Assembly (NCBI RefSeq): GCF_002252475.1
Contig: NZ_NNRK01000032.1
Coordinates: 1 to 40,631, forward strand
DNA: 40,631 nucleotides
Reading direction: 5' to 3'
DNA from: Brucella rhizosphaerae
GTDB lineage: Bacteria > Pseudomonadota > Alphaproteobacteria > Rhizobiales > Rhizobiaceae
The position numbers and the translations under genes were made by a program. This document shows, in pieces, positions 17,445 through 26,029 of the stretch (within the stretch, counting starts at the first letter, position 1; each line of letters opens with the position of its first letter). The notes under the pieces were generated by a model. The model ran no database searches and was not told the origin of the DNA. It worked only from the letters and a program-made list of their open reading frames with translations.

Positions 17445-18539
17445 ATGTCCATATCACTGAAAAATATCCATAAATCCTTCAAGACCCATAAAGTCCTGGA
17501 CAGTGTCTCGTTCGATGTCGCGACGGGCGAAACCGTGGTTCTGTTCGGGCCGTCAGGCGCTGGAAAAACAGTGCTTCTGCGCCTGATTGCAGGCGTGGTT
17601 GATTCCGATGAAGGCAGCATCTTTCTCAATGGTCAGGACATGACCGGTGTCGAACCGGAGGATCGAGGCCTTGGCATGGCTTTCCAGAACTTTGCACTTT
17701 TTCCGCATATGGACGCAGCCGAAAATATTGCGGCACCTCTGACCGCACGACGGCTTGGAAAAGACAAAATTAAAGAAGCCGTTGGCGATCTCGCGCGACT
17801 TTTGAAGATTGATCATGTGACGAGCCATAAGCCGAAGGAGCTCTCTAACGGACAGAAGCAGCGTACAGCACTTGCCCGCGCGCTGGCGGGCGATCCGTCA
17901 ATCCTACTGCTCGACGACCCTCTTCGCAATGTCGACGCCAAGTTGCGCTTTGAAATGCGGCTGGAACTGCCGCGTCTCTTACGAGAACGCAATGCAACTG
18001 TAATTTACGTGACCCAGGATTATAAGGAAGCAATGGCTCTTGGCGACAGGATCGCCGTTCTTGATACCAAAGGCATCGCACAGATCGGCACCCCAGAGGA
18101 TATTTACTGTCGTCCGGCCACCGTGGATATCGCACGGCTTTTTGGTGATCCGGTCATCAACCTCCTTGAAATCACGCCCGAGAAATTGTCGACCAGTGCC
18201 ATTGAGACCCGCCTTTCTGGCGGTCGTCTGGTGTTACCGCAAAGCCTTGAGCCATATGTCGGGCAGACTCTGCTTTTGGGATTGCGCCCGGAAGCAATTC
18301 GGTTTGCACCATCAGACACTCCCGGTGTGATACCCATCACCATTGAAGCAGAAACACCACTCAATGAGAAAACCGTATCGCTTGCTATCACTGAGCGCGG
18401 TCGTGAAATCATGCTTTCGCGGCCGGCAGGGACACCTGCGCCCGACCATGGTCCGGCCCATGTGGCCGTAGATGCAAATGCCATCCTGCTGTTTGATCCG
18501 CAAACAGGACGTCGCGTTGAACTGGAGGGCGAACAATGA
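17445..18539 (+). CDS. Sugar ABC transporter ATP-binding protein 1, with degenerate catalytic residues
   Basis: The 364-residue protein is of the MalK/UgpC type with a C-terminal regulatory/TOBE part. Walker A GPSGAGKT (35-42) and Q-loop Gln81 are intact. The signature is LSNGQ (133-137) instead of LSGGQ. Walker B ends LLLDDP with Asp158 in the place of the catalytic Glu, and the switch His is Gln191 (IYVTQDYKEAM). It is followed, with overlapping stop and start, by a second ATPase that keeps the Glu and His. The two very likely form a heterodimer. A similar paired-ATPase layout is known for the rhizobial glycerol transporter GlpS/GlpT, which this pair resembles. Confidence 0.9.
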   Translation: MSISLKNIHKSFKTHKVLDSVSFDVATGETVVLFGPSGAGKTVLLRLIAGVVDSDEGSIFLNGQDMTGVEPEDRGLGMAFQNFALFPHMDAAENIAAPLTARRLGKDKIKEAVGDLARLLKIDHVTSHKPKELSNGQKQRTALARALAGDPSILLLDDPLRNVDAKLRFEMRLELPRLLRERNATVIYVTQDYKEAMALGDRIAVLDTKGIAQIGTPEDIYCRPATVDIARLFGDPVINLLEITPEKLSTSAIETRLSGGRLVLPQSLEPYVGQTLLLGLRPEAIRFAPSDTPGVIPITIEAETPLNEKTVSLAITERGREIMLSRPAGTPAPDHGPAHVAVDANAILLFDPQTGRRVELEGEQ

Positions 18540-19663
18540 TGAAGACAATGCTCAAACTGATGGATATCGACAAGTTCTACGGACCGATTGGCAAAGGTTT
18601 TCATGCTGTCAAAGACCTCAACATGGAGATCAGGGTTGGCGAAATCATAGCGCTTCTCGGTTCGTCCGGCTGTGGCAAAACCTCCACGCTGCGTATGATA
18701 GCAGGCTTCGAGCCTGTTTCGCGCGGCGCCATCACCATGGCCGGACGTGAGGTGCATCAACTGCCGCCGGTTCGCAGAAACGTCGCGATGGCGTTCGAGG
18801 GTTACTCACTCTACCCTACCGTGAATGTGCGGAACAACATAGCCTTCGCTCTCAAGGCTGCAAAATTGCCGGAAACTGAAGTTGCACGCCGCGTCAATGA
18901 GGTGGCCGGGATGCTGGAGATCACCGATATCCTGCACCGTATGCCCAGCACAATTTCCGGCGGGCAACAACAGCGCGCCTCTCTCGCCCGCGCGCTTGTT
19001 CGGGAGGCTGATCTTTACCTTCTCGATGAACCAATGGGACAGCTTGAGCCGCAGCTTCGCACATTGCTGCGCGGGCGCATCAAGCATTTCATCAAAGAGC
19101 ACGGCCTGACCGCAATTCTCGTGACCCACGACCAGACCGAAGCCAATGCTTTGGCAGACCGGATTGCCGTGATGGAGGGTGGCGTTCTGCAGCAGTTTGC
19201 AAGTCCGCAGGAGATCAAGTTCAGACCGGCTAACCTCTTCACCGGCACTTTCGTCGGCGAACCTCCGATGAACATCTTTCCGGCAAGCGCACAAGCCGAC
19301 AATGATGGGGGACTGAACTTCGATCTTGGACACGGTCAAAAACTCGCCTACAAGCCGGACGCGTTCAAAGCCGAAACGCGCGATCTGCTGGCATCGCTCG
19401 GAAGTGTGGTGGTGGGCATCAGACCCTATGCCGTGCAACGCGCGTCGCACGGTGTTGCCGCCCGCGTGACTGTCAATCAATGGCTCGGCGATCAGAGCCA
19501 CATTGGGGCAACACTGGCTGATCAGCCTCTCGTTCTCGTCGAACATGAGCGGAGTGTCGTGAAGGTCGGAGAAGGCATCAATGTGCTTTTTCCTGCAAAT
19601 GATCTGCATGTCTTCGATGCCCGCAGTGGACAAGCGATCACCCATGGTCAGGAGCTCGCATGA
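18536..19663 (+). CDS. Sugar ABC transporter ATP-binding protein 2
   Basis: The 375-residue MalK/UgpC-type protein has Walker A GSSGCGKT (42-49), signature ISGGQ (140-144), Walker B LLDE with catalytic Glu165, and switch His198 (ILVTHDQTEA). Unusual points are Glu88 in place of the Q-loop Gln (AMAFEGYSLYP) and a D-loop MGQLEPQ instead of SNLDA. Stop and start codons overlap with ATPase 1 (ATGATG; start 18536 or 18539). With ATPase 1 it forms a pair in which each member lacks some canonical residues. The C-terminal part carries a TOBE-like domain. It energises the permeases at 15651 and 16584. Confidence 0.9.
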   Translation: MMKTMLKLMDIDKFYGPIGKGFHAVKDLNMEIRVGEIIALLGSSGCGKTSTLRMIAGFEPVSRGAITMAGREVHQLPPVRRNVAMAFEGYSLYPTVNVRNNIAFALKAAKLPETEVARRVNEVAGMLEITDILHRMPSTISGGQQQRASLARALVREADLYLLDEPMGQLEPQLRTLLRGRIKHFIKEHGLTAILVTHDQTEANALADRIAVMEGGVLQQFASPQEIKFRPANLFTGTFVGEPPMNIFPASAQADNDGGLNFDLGHGQKLAYKPDAFKAETRDLLASLGSVVVGIRPYAVQRASHGVAARVTVNQWLGDQSHIGATLADQPLVLVEHERSVVKVGEGINVLFPANDLHVFDARSGQAITHGQELA

Positions 19664-21201
19664 TGGCACAGCAGGATGTGATCATTGGCATCGATGCAGG
19701 AACTTCCGTCATCAAGACAGTCGCGTTCGATCTGACAGGTCAGCAGATCGCTGTTGCTGCTGTTCCCAACCGGTACGTGACGCGCCCGGATGGTGCGGCA
19801 GTTCAGGATATGAACAAGACATGGGACGACACAGCACTTGCCTTGCGTCAGCTTGTCGACAAAGTCCCCGGTATAGCAAATCGCGTTGCTGCTATCGGCG
19901 TCACGGGTCAGGGCGACGGCACCTGGCTCATCGACAAGGACGGTGACCCTGTCACAGAAGCCTGGCTATGGCTGGATGCCAGGGCCGCAGACCGTGCGGA
20001 GAAACTCAAGCAGAAGTCTTGTGATGAGGCGCGCTATATCTCTACAGGTGCGGGGCTCAACTCCTGCCAGATGGGGACGCAACTTGGGCTGATGCGGGAA
20101 ATCATACCTACGGTTTTCGACAAAGCCACAACTGCACTTCACTGCAAGGACTGGCTCTATTTCCGTATGACTGGCGAGCGGGTTGTCGATCCTTCGGAAG
20201 CGAGCTTCACCTTTGGCGATTTTCGCACCCGGACTTACTCACCCGATGTGATTGAAGCACTCGAACTCAACGATCTGAAATATCTGCTGCCGCCGGTTAT
20301 CGATGGCACCCAGCAGACGCATAGGCTCACAGAAGTTGCTGCCAGACAGACAGGATTGCTCGCAGGCACCCCAGTTGCGCTTGCCTATGTTGATGTCACT
20401 TGTACCGCCATCGGCGGCGGCCTTTTTGCTCAGGACAATATCAATGCCTGCACCATCATCGGTTCGACCGGAATGCATATGGTGGCAAAACCTGCCGAGA
20501 GTTTTGTACCGGTCGGCGCACGTTCCGGCTATGTCATGCCGCTGCCGATTCCTGGATGGGTTGCACAGATACAAAGTAATATGGCGGCGACACTCAATCT
20601 CGATTGGCTCTTTGCATTAGCCGGTGAAATGGCGCGCGATTTCGGCCATCAGCCCGACCGGGCGGAACTTATCGCCCGACTTAATGGTTGGCTCATGCAG
20701 GCAAGACCCGGCCAGCTTCTCTATCATCCCTATATCTCGGAAGCAGGTGAACGCGGCCCTTTCATTGATGTGACGGCACGCGCGAGCCTTATAGGTCTCA
20801 ATTCAGGCCATCGGTTCCCGGACATCGTGCGAGCTGTGGTTGAGGGGCTTGGCCTTTCTGCACGCCATTGCTATTCCGCCATGGGAAACATCCCACGCGA
20901 GATCGTTGTCACAGGCGGCGCGGCTCGCGCTGATGAATTGCGTCGTATTCTCGGGGCTTGTCTCGGTGCAGATCTTCGTCGTGCAACGCGTGAAGAGGCA
21001 GGAGCAACGGGGGCCGCGATGATTGCAGCTGTCGGTATCGGCCTTGCATCTGATATGCGAACAATCATCAAGGATTGGGTGAGCCCTACCCTTTCCAAAC
21101 CCGAGGCTCCGGATGCCGAGCTTACTCAGAAATATAACCAGATTTTCCCCAGCTATACCGCTTCGGTCGCCGCTCTGGCACCGATCTGGAAGCAATTGTA
21201 A
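19660..21201 (+). CDS. FGGY carbohydrate kinase, erythritol kinase (EryA)-like
   Basis: The 513-residue kinase has the FGGY phosphate motif GIDAGTSVIKTVAFDLTG at the N-terminus, then GVTGQGDGTWLIDKDG, HCKDWLYFRMTGERV, and in the second domain TGGAARADELRRILGACLG. This wording strongly resembles Brucella erythritol kinase as I remember it. It transfers phosphate from ATP to a polyol or ketose in the cytosol. I do not call it eryA because the rest of the ery operon (dehydrogenase, isomerases) is absent and the neighbours are aldolases; a related polyol or pentulose is equally possible. Start is ATG 19660 or 19663, overlapping the ATPase stop; GGAG at 19651 fits both. Confidence 0.85.
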   Translation: MMAQQDVIIGIDAGTSVIKTVAFDLTGQQIAVAAVPNRYVTRPDGAAVQDMNKTWDDTALALRQLVDKVPGIANRVAAIGVTGQGDGTWLIDKDGDPVTEAWLWLDARAADRAEKLKQKSCDEARYISTGAGLNSCQMGTQLGLMREIIPTVFDKATTALHCKDWLYFRMTGERVVDPSEASFTFGDFRTRTYSPDVIEALELNDLKYLLPPVIDGTQQTHRLTEVAARQTGLLAGTPVALAYVDVTCTAIGGGLFAQDNINACTIIGSTGMHMVAKPAESFVPVGARSGYVMPLPIPGWVAQIQSNMAATLNLDWLFALAGEMARDFGHQPDRAELIARLNGWLMQARPGQLLYHPYISEAGERGPFIDVTARASLIGLNSGHRFPDIVRAVVEGLGLSARHCYSAMGNIPREIVVTGGAARADELRRILGACLGADLRRATREEAGATGAAMIAAVGIGLASDMRTIIKDWVSPTLSKPEAPDAELTQKYNQIFPSYTASVAALAPIWKQL

Positions 21202-21218
21202 GTAAAGGAGATGCGTGC

Positions 21219-22259
21219 ATGAGCCGCAAACTCGTGGTCATCGGGGACCATTTCATGCTGCCCGAAATATTTGAAGAAAAGCTCAGGGAAGCGTGCGGCG
21301 ATGTTCTCGAGATCCGCAGCTTTCGACAGGATTGGCCTGACCGTCCGATGGAGCATGGTTACGCGGTGACTGGCATGGATGGCCTCAAGGAATATATGGG
21401 ATCAGCTGACGAAGTCGTGGGAATGATCGGCAACGCAGAAATTCTCGTAACCCAGCTAGCTCCAATGTCGCGGACAATGCTTGACCGTTTACCTGGTCTC
21501 AAGATGATTGCCGTTACCCGCGGCGGGCCAGTCAATATCGATATGACGGCGGCACGCGATCACGGCTTGCGGGTCGTCAATGCACCAGGGCGTAATGCTT
21601 CAGCGGTCGCTGAATTTACTCTCGGTGCCATCCTCGCTGAAACCCGCAAAATTCGCGTCGGCCATGAAGCTCTGAGACAAGGTATCTGGCGTGGCGATCT
21701 CTATCGCGCGGACACCACAGGTCGCGAACTGTCGGAAATGACTGTCGGAGTGGTTGGTTATGGCCAGATCGGCAGCCGCGTCGTGCGCCTGCTCCGTGCT
21801 TTTGGCGCAAAAGTGATTGTGCACGACCCCTATGTGCAACTCAATCCGGCTGATGCCGCCGACGGCGTGGAACTCGTCAGTTTTGATCGCCTCCTGTCCG
21901 AAGCCGATCTTGTCACGATGCACCCGCGTGTGACGGAGGAAACCACGGGCATGATGAACGCGCAATCATTTGCCAAAATGAAGCCCGGTGCGATTTTCGT
22001 GAATACAGCACGCGGCCCGCTTTGTGATTACGATGCGCTGACGGAAGCTCTGCTATCCGGCCACCTTGGCGGTGCAATGCTTGAAACTTTCGGCGTCGAG
22101 CCCGTGCCCGCAGACTGGCCCCTGCTTAAACTAGATAATGTAACACTGACGCCGCATATCGCAGGTGCTTCGGTTCGCACCGTCACTTTTGCCGCCGAAC
22201 AGGCAGCAGAAGAAGTACGCCGATATATTGCAGGTGAACCCGCATGGCACCTGTGCTGA
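21219..22259 (+). CDS. D-isomer-specific 2-hydroxyacid dehydrogenase
   Basis: The 346-residue protein has the phosphoglycerate-dehydrogenase fold. The Rossmann motif GVVGYGQIGSRV lies at about 177-188, with Asp203 (VHDPY) favouring NAD. The catalytic residues are Arg265 (NTARGPL), Glu294 (FGVEP) and His313 (TPHIAGAS). AAGGAG lies eight bases before ATG 21219, and the gene follows the kinase by 17 bases. The family interconverts 2-hydroxy and 2-keto acids, such as glycerate/hydroxypyruvate or glyoxylate/glycolate. In this operon it might oxidise or reduce a sugar-acid intermediate or remove glyoxylate arising from aldol cleavage; the substrate is unknown. Confidence 0.88.
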   Translation: MSRKLVVIGDHFMLPEIFEEKLREACGDVLEIRSFRQDWPDRPMEHGYAVTGMDGLKEYMGSADEVVGMIGNAEILVTQLAPMSRTMLDRLPGLKMIAVTRGGPVNIDMTAARDHGLRVVNAPGRNASAVAEFTLGAILAETRKIRVGHEALRQGIWRGDLYRADTTGRELSEMTVGVVGYGQIGSRVVRLLRAFGAKVIVHDPYVQLNPADAADGVELVSFDRLLSEADLVTMHPRVTEETTGMMNAQSFAKMKPGAIFVNTARGPLCDYDALTEALLSGHLGGAMLETFGVEPVPADWPLLKLDNVTLTPHIAGASVRTVTFAAEQAAEEVRRYIAGEPAWHLC

Positions 22260-22269
22260 GGAGACTATC

Positions 22270-22935
22270 ATGAACGAGAACCAACTGCGCCAATCCCTCA
22301 TCGACAGCTGCCTTGTCATGTCACGCTCAGGTCTGAACCGTGGCTCATCCGGCAACATCTCATTGCGCGCTGGAGATCACATGCTGATCACACCGTCCGC
22401 TATTCCCTACGAGCAGATGACGTCGGATATGATTGCGAAAATGCGGTTCGATGATGATAGCGGTGCTTTTGAAGGGCCAAGAAGACCTTCCGTCGAATGG
22501 CCATTTCATCGCGATATTTTGCGTGCGCGTCCGGAAATGAATGCTGTCGTTCACACACATGCCCGCTTTTCCACGATCCTCTCAGTTGCCCGTAAACAGA
22601 TCCCGGCGGTGCATTACATGATTGCAGCTTTTGGCGGACCGAATATCCGCCTCGCCAATTATGCAACTTACGGCACGGTGGAATTGTCCGAAAATATCAT
22701 TACCGCACTTGAAGGTCGGCAGGGTTGCCTTATGGCCAATCACGGCATGGTTGTTTGTGCCGATACGTTAACACGCGCCTTGTGGCTCGCCCATGAACTC
22801 GAAGCGCTGGCCGACCAGTATTATCACGCCGAACTCATCGGTGGCGCGCATATCCTCTCAGACGAAGAGATCGAACGCACGGCACGCGGCTTTGCAAGCT
22901 ATGGTGTTCAGGATCGCAAATCCGACGCCGCCTGA
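22270..22935 (+). CDS. Class II aldolase (FucA/AraD-type)
   Basis: The 221-residue enzyme has the zinc site of fuculose-phosphate-type aldolases: His95 and His97 in VVHTHARF and His158 in ANHGMV. The catalytic Glu76 is in SVEWPFHRDI, and GSSGNISLR is the phosphate-binding loop. It would cleave a phosphorylated ketose into dihydroxyacetone phosphate and an aldehyde, or do the related epimerase/decarboxylase chemistry. ATG 22270 follows GAGGAG and starts 10 bases after the dehydrogenase stop; the frame is open 35 codons upstream but overlaps that gene. A second family member follows directly. Confidence 0.9.
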   Translation: MNENQLRQSLIDSCLVMSRSGLNRGSSGNISLRAGDHMLITPSAIPYEQMTSDMIAKMRFDDDSGAFEGPRRPSVEWPFHRDILRARPEMNAVVHTHARFSTILSVARKQIPAVHYMIAAFGGPNIRLANYATYGTVELSENIITALEGRQGCLMANHGMVVCADTLTRALWLAHELEALADQYYHAELIGGAHILSDEEIERTARGFASYGVQDRKSDAA

Positions 22936-22951
22936 TCGATAGGAGCCAGAC

Positions 22952-23959
22952 GTGGTGGATAAAGCAAACCGTTCAAATCCAACCGTACCGCCCGAAATGC
23001 AAACCGAATTCGACGCGCTTGTCCGGCTGTCGGCAAAGGTTGGGCAGGATCCTTTGCTCGTTCAGGCAGCAGGCGGCAACACGTCACTGAAAATCGGGGA
23101 TGTGATGTGGATCAAGGCGTCAGGCACTAATCTGGGTGATGCACTTGAACGAAACATTTTTGTTCCGACTGCATGGCGCGACATTGCCCGCTCACTGAAG
23201 GATGGATCGCCAGAGGCCGACCAACCAGCTACTTTCCTGCTTGGTGACGGAGGTTTGCGACCATCTATCGAAACCTGTCTTCATGCGGTTTTCGATGCTG
23301 CGGTTGTTGTTCATGTCCATTGTGTTTCCACTATCGCATTGGCCGTACTACTCGACGGGGAGCGACGTATCAAAGAGCACCTGTCGGGTATTGAATGGGT
23401 GTGGGTGCCTTATCGCAGACCGGGTGCGGAACTCGGAAGAATGCTAATAGAAAAGCGCACCAAGCAAAATGTAGCAGTGCTCGGCAATCACGGTTTACTT
23501 GTCGCTGCTGACAGCGTGGCGGATGCGGAAACTTTGCTTGAAGAAATTTGCTACAAGCTTGAGCTTGTAGCAAATTCCGGTGCGGAGATCCCCCCCGCTC
23601 CCGCACCGGACGGTTATACCCCACTTAAGCGAGACCATGTTCTGTCACGTGCTATGGCAGTTTCAAGGCTACGTGAGACAGCGCTGCACGGAAACATGTA
23701 TCCCGATCATATCATTTTCTGCGGACCAACAATTGGACGAGCAGAGAAGCCTTCGGGCGAAATCCTGATCATAGATCATGAAGGGCGAGTAAGCATCCGG
23801 ACCGATGCAAATGCAGGTGCCGAGGCGCTGGCAGGTTGTCTTGGCAATGTATTGTTGCGCCTGCCAGAAGATTCACAGGTCAGTTATCTGACAATCGAAA
23901 ACGTTGCTTCCCTGCTTAATTGGGACGCCGAAATATACAGGCAGAGCCTGAATGGCTGA
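22952..23959 (+). CDS. Class II aldolase/adducin-domain protein (long form)
   Basis: 335 residues, starting at GTG 22952 after AGGAG. The fold motifs are GGNTSLKIGD (phosphate loop), Glu107 in PSIETCLHA, zinc ligands His121 and His123 in VVHVHCVS, and His180 in LGNHGLLV. It resembles the aldolase domain of the bifunctional rhamnulose-1-phosphate aldolase/dehydrogenases, but the dehydrogenase domain is absent and about 120 C-terminal residues of unclear role follow. Its stop overlaps the next kinase start by eight bases. Two adjacent aldolases of different subfamilies suggest either two cleavage steps or a heteromeric or epimerase role. Confidence 0.85.
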   Translation: MVDKANRSNPTVPPEMQTEFDALVRLSAKVGQDPLLVQAAGGNTSLKIGDVMWIKASGTNLGDALERNIFVPTAWRDIARSLKDGSPEADQPATFLLGDGGLRPSIETCLHAVFDAAVVVHVHCVSTIALAVLLDGERRIKEHLSGIEWVWVPYRRPGAELGRMLIEKRTKQNVAVLGNHGLLVAADSVADAETLLEEICYKLELVANSGAEIPPAPAPDGYTPLKRDHVLSRAMAVSRLRETALHGNMYPDHIIFCGPTIGRAEKPSGEILIIDHEGRVSIRTDANAGAEALAGCLGNVLLRLPEDSQVSYLTIENVASLLNWDAEIYRQSLNG

Positions 23960-25196
23960 AAAATTTTATGTTGGAATTGATCTCGGCACGTCAGGCGCAC
24001 GCGCGGTCATCATCGATGATCAGGAACGGCTGATTTCGTCTGGCAAAGCTACGATCGAAGGAAATCACCGGAGTCCCGCCGAATGGCGTCGTGCGATGGA
24101 AACGGCGTTAAATGCGGCTCTGTCAAGCGTTGAGCCAACACACATATACGCATTGGCTATCGACGGCACATCAGGAACTATACTGCCGGTCAACGACGAA
24201 GGCGCGCCACTTTGTGACGCGTTGATGTACAACGATCCGCCCCTAAACAATAACGCTGCGGCACAGATAGAAGCTCAAACGGAGCCCGGACGAACTACAG
24301 GCTTGCCTGCCCTCCTCCGTGCCCAGTCATTCTTGTCGCTGCGACCAGCGCATGTTCTGCATCAAGCCGACTGGCTCTCTTTTCTGTTTTCCGGCCGCAT
24401 GGTTTCTGACGACAATAACGCCCTTAAAACAGGCTATTCCTCGCTTACGAAAACCTGGCCAGCATGGATGACACTGTTGGAAGTGCGCGCGATGCTTCCC
24501 CATGTTGTTGAGCCGGGTACGGTTGTTGGCAATATCACCCAAGCAGCCGCCACCCGCTTTGGGCTATCGACTAAAACACTTATCATTGCAGGCACTACAG
24601 ATGGTTGTGCTTCATTTCTCGCGTCAGGTGCCAGCACGCCCGGCGACGCAGTTTCCGTTCTCGGGACGACACTAACGCTGAAGCTTCTTTCAGACAAACG
24701 CATCGATGTGCCTGAATTTGGCATTTACAGCCATCGACTATTGGGAAATTGGCTGGCAGGCGGCGCTTCAAACACTGGTGGCGCGGCTTTGCTTGGACAT
24801 TTCTCTGCGGACGAAATAAGCCGTCTGAGCACACTGATCGACCCGACAAAGCCAACAGGACTTGACTATTATCCTTTACCAAAAAAGGGTGAGCGTTTTC
24901 CGATCTATGACCCTGAAATGTTGCCGAGATTGACACCACGCCCCGCGGAGACGACCACTCTTCTTCAGGGCATGTTTGAGGGGATAGCTCGCATCGAAGC
25001 ACAAGGCTACACTTTGCTTGAAAAACTGGGCGCGCCGTCATTGAAGTCAGTTCGTTCAATGGGTGGCGGAGCGAAAAACAGACAATGGACAGCTATTCGT
25101 GCCAGAACCCTTGGCGTGCCGTTGCTGAGCGTCGCCTCTGACGAGGCCGCTTATGGCACGGCACGACTTGCCCGCCTTGGAGTTCAAAATGCCTGA
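23952..25196 (+). CDS. FGGY-family kinase, D-ribulokinase-like
   Basis: 414 residues, shorter than bacterial xylulokinases (~480-510) but close to the compact D-ribulose kinases of cyanobacteria and plants, which it resembles in GIDLGTSGARAVIIDD, AIDGTSGTILPV and DALMYND. The second domain has GGAALLGHF and GGGAKNRQWTAIRARTLG. It probably phosphorylates a ketose. There is no strong ribosome-binding site; its ATG is embedded in the end of the aldolase gene (eight-base overlap), so translation is likely coupled. The HAD gene overlaps its end in the same way. Conserved phosphate motifs at both ends argue against truncation. Confidence 0.85.
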   Translation: MAEKFYVGIDLGTSGARAVIIDDQERLISSGKATIEGNHRSPAEWRRAMETALNAALSSVEPTHIYALAIDGTSGTILPVNDEGAPLCDALMYNDPPLNNNAAAQIEAQTEPGRTTGLPALLRAQSFLSLRPAHVLHQADWLSFLFSGRMVSDDNNALKTGYSSLTKTWPAWMTLLEVRAMLPHVVEPGTVVGNITQAAATRFGLSTKTLIIAGTTDGCASFLASGASTPGDAVSVLGTTLTLKLLSDKRIDVPEFGIYSHRLLGNWLAGGASNTGGAALLGHFSADEISRLSTLIDPTKPTGLDYYPLPKKGERFPIYDPEMLPRLTPRPAETTTLLQGMFEGIARIEAQGYTLLEKLGAPSLKSVRSMGGGAKNRQWTAIRARTLGVPLLSVASDEAAYGTARLARLGVQNA

Positions 25197-26022
25197 AATA
25201 GCTCATCTTTCGGAAATTGTATCGCAGTTTGACGCGTTCTTCATCGATCAGTTCGGGGTTCTTCTTGATGGCAAGAAGCCATACCCTGACGCCTCCGAAG
25301 CATTGAAAGCTCTCAGCGGTTTAGGAAAGCCCATCATCCTGCTTTCCAATTCAGGGAAGCGAGGCGAAACCAATGCTCGCCGGCTGGTGCAGTATGGATT
25401 TGCAAGAAACTCATTTCAGGAAGTTCTTAGTTCCGGCGAAGTTGCCCACGCACAACTGGCCTCTGCAATCGGCACAGATTTACCCGCGAAACCAAAAATC
25501 TGGCTTCATTCGCGTGATAACGATTTCTCGGCCATTGAAGGTCTTCCTGTCGAACTGGTTGAAACGCCGGAGACTGCCGATCTTCTCCTTCTGGCGGCAA
25601 GCAATGCGGATTCGATAGAGCTTAATGACTATATTCGCCTTCTCAAGCCCGCGGCTGAAAAAGCGATACCATGCTGGTGCACCAATCCGGATATCTTGAT
25701 GCTGACGGGCCAGGGATCGAATCCGGGCGCCGGCAGAATTGCACAAGAATATGACGCGATGGGCGGTCCACTCAGGCTGATCGGTAAACCCTATCCCGCG
25801 ATTTATGAAGAAGCAGCGAAACGTCTCAAGCTCAACCAGCCGCGCGTTTTATGCATCGGCGACAGTATCGAACACGATATTGCAGGCGGCGTATCTGCCG
25901 GACATCAGACTTGTTTGGTGGGCACGGGTGTCCACGCTGGTTCCATTTTTGGGGATATGACTGAAGAAGCTCAAAAAGCAGGAATAATGTTCGACTATTA
26001 CATTTCAGCTTTTCGTTTCTAA
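25189..26022 (+). CDS. HAD superfamily class IIA hydrolase (TIGR01459-like)
   Basis: 277 residues. Motif I is IDQFGVLLDG with nucleophile Asp20, but Phe22 stands where most HAD phosphatases have the second Asp. Motif II is LLSNSGKRG and motif IV is CIGDSIEHDIAGG. The large cap between motifs II and III fits class IIA. Alphaproteobacterial relatives of this type commonly have an aromatic residue at that second position, so it is probably a subfamily trait. It is likely a sugar-phosphate phosphatase. ATG 25189, six bases after GGAG, overlaps the kinase stop (ATGCCTGA). It ends the operon, seven bases before the convergent dhaL. Confidence 0.85.
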   Translation: MPEIAHLSEIVSQFDAFFIDQFGVLLDGKKPYPDASEALKALSGLGKPIILLSNSGKRGETNARRLVQYGFARNSFQEVLSSGEVAHAQLASAIGTDLPAKPKIWLHSRDNDFSAIEGLPVELVETPETADLLLLAASNADSIELNDYIRLLKPAAEKAIPCWCTNPDILMLTGQGSNPGAGRIAQEYDAMGGPLRLIGKPYPAIYEEAAKRLKLNQPRVLCIGDSIEHDIAGGVSAGHQTCLVGTGVHAGSIFGDMTEEAQKAGIMFDYYISAFRF

Positions 26023-26029
26023 ACTCTCG

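Noticed and set aside
17445..19663. Sequencing error or pseudogene as the reason for odd ATPase motifs
   Set aside because: Both frames are full length, the changes are codon-level substitutions, and they complement each other across the pair.
19660..21201. Calling this the eryA gene of an erythritol operon
   Set aside because: The kinase resembles EryA, but the rest of the ery gene set is missing and the neighbours are aldolases and DhaK/DhaL units.
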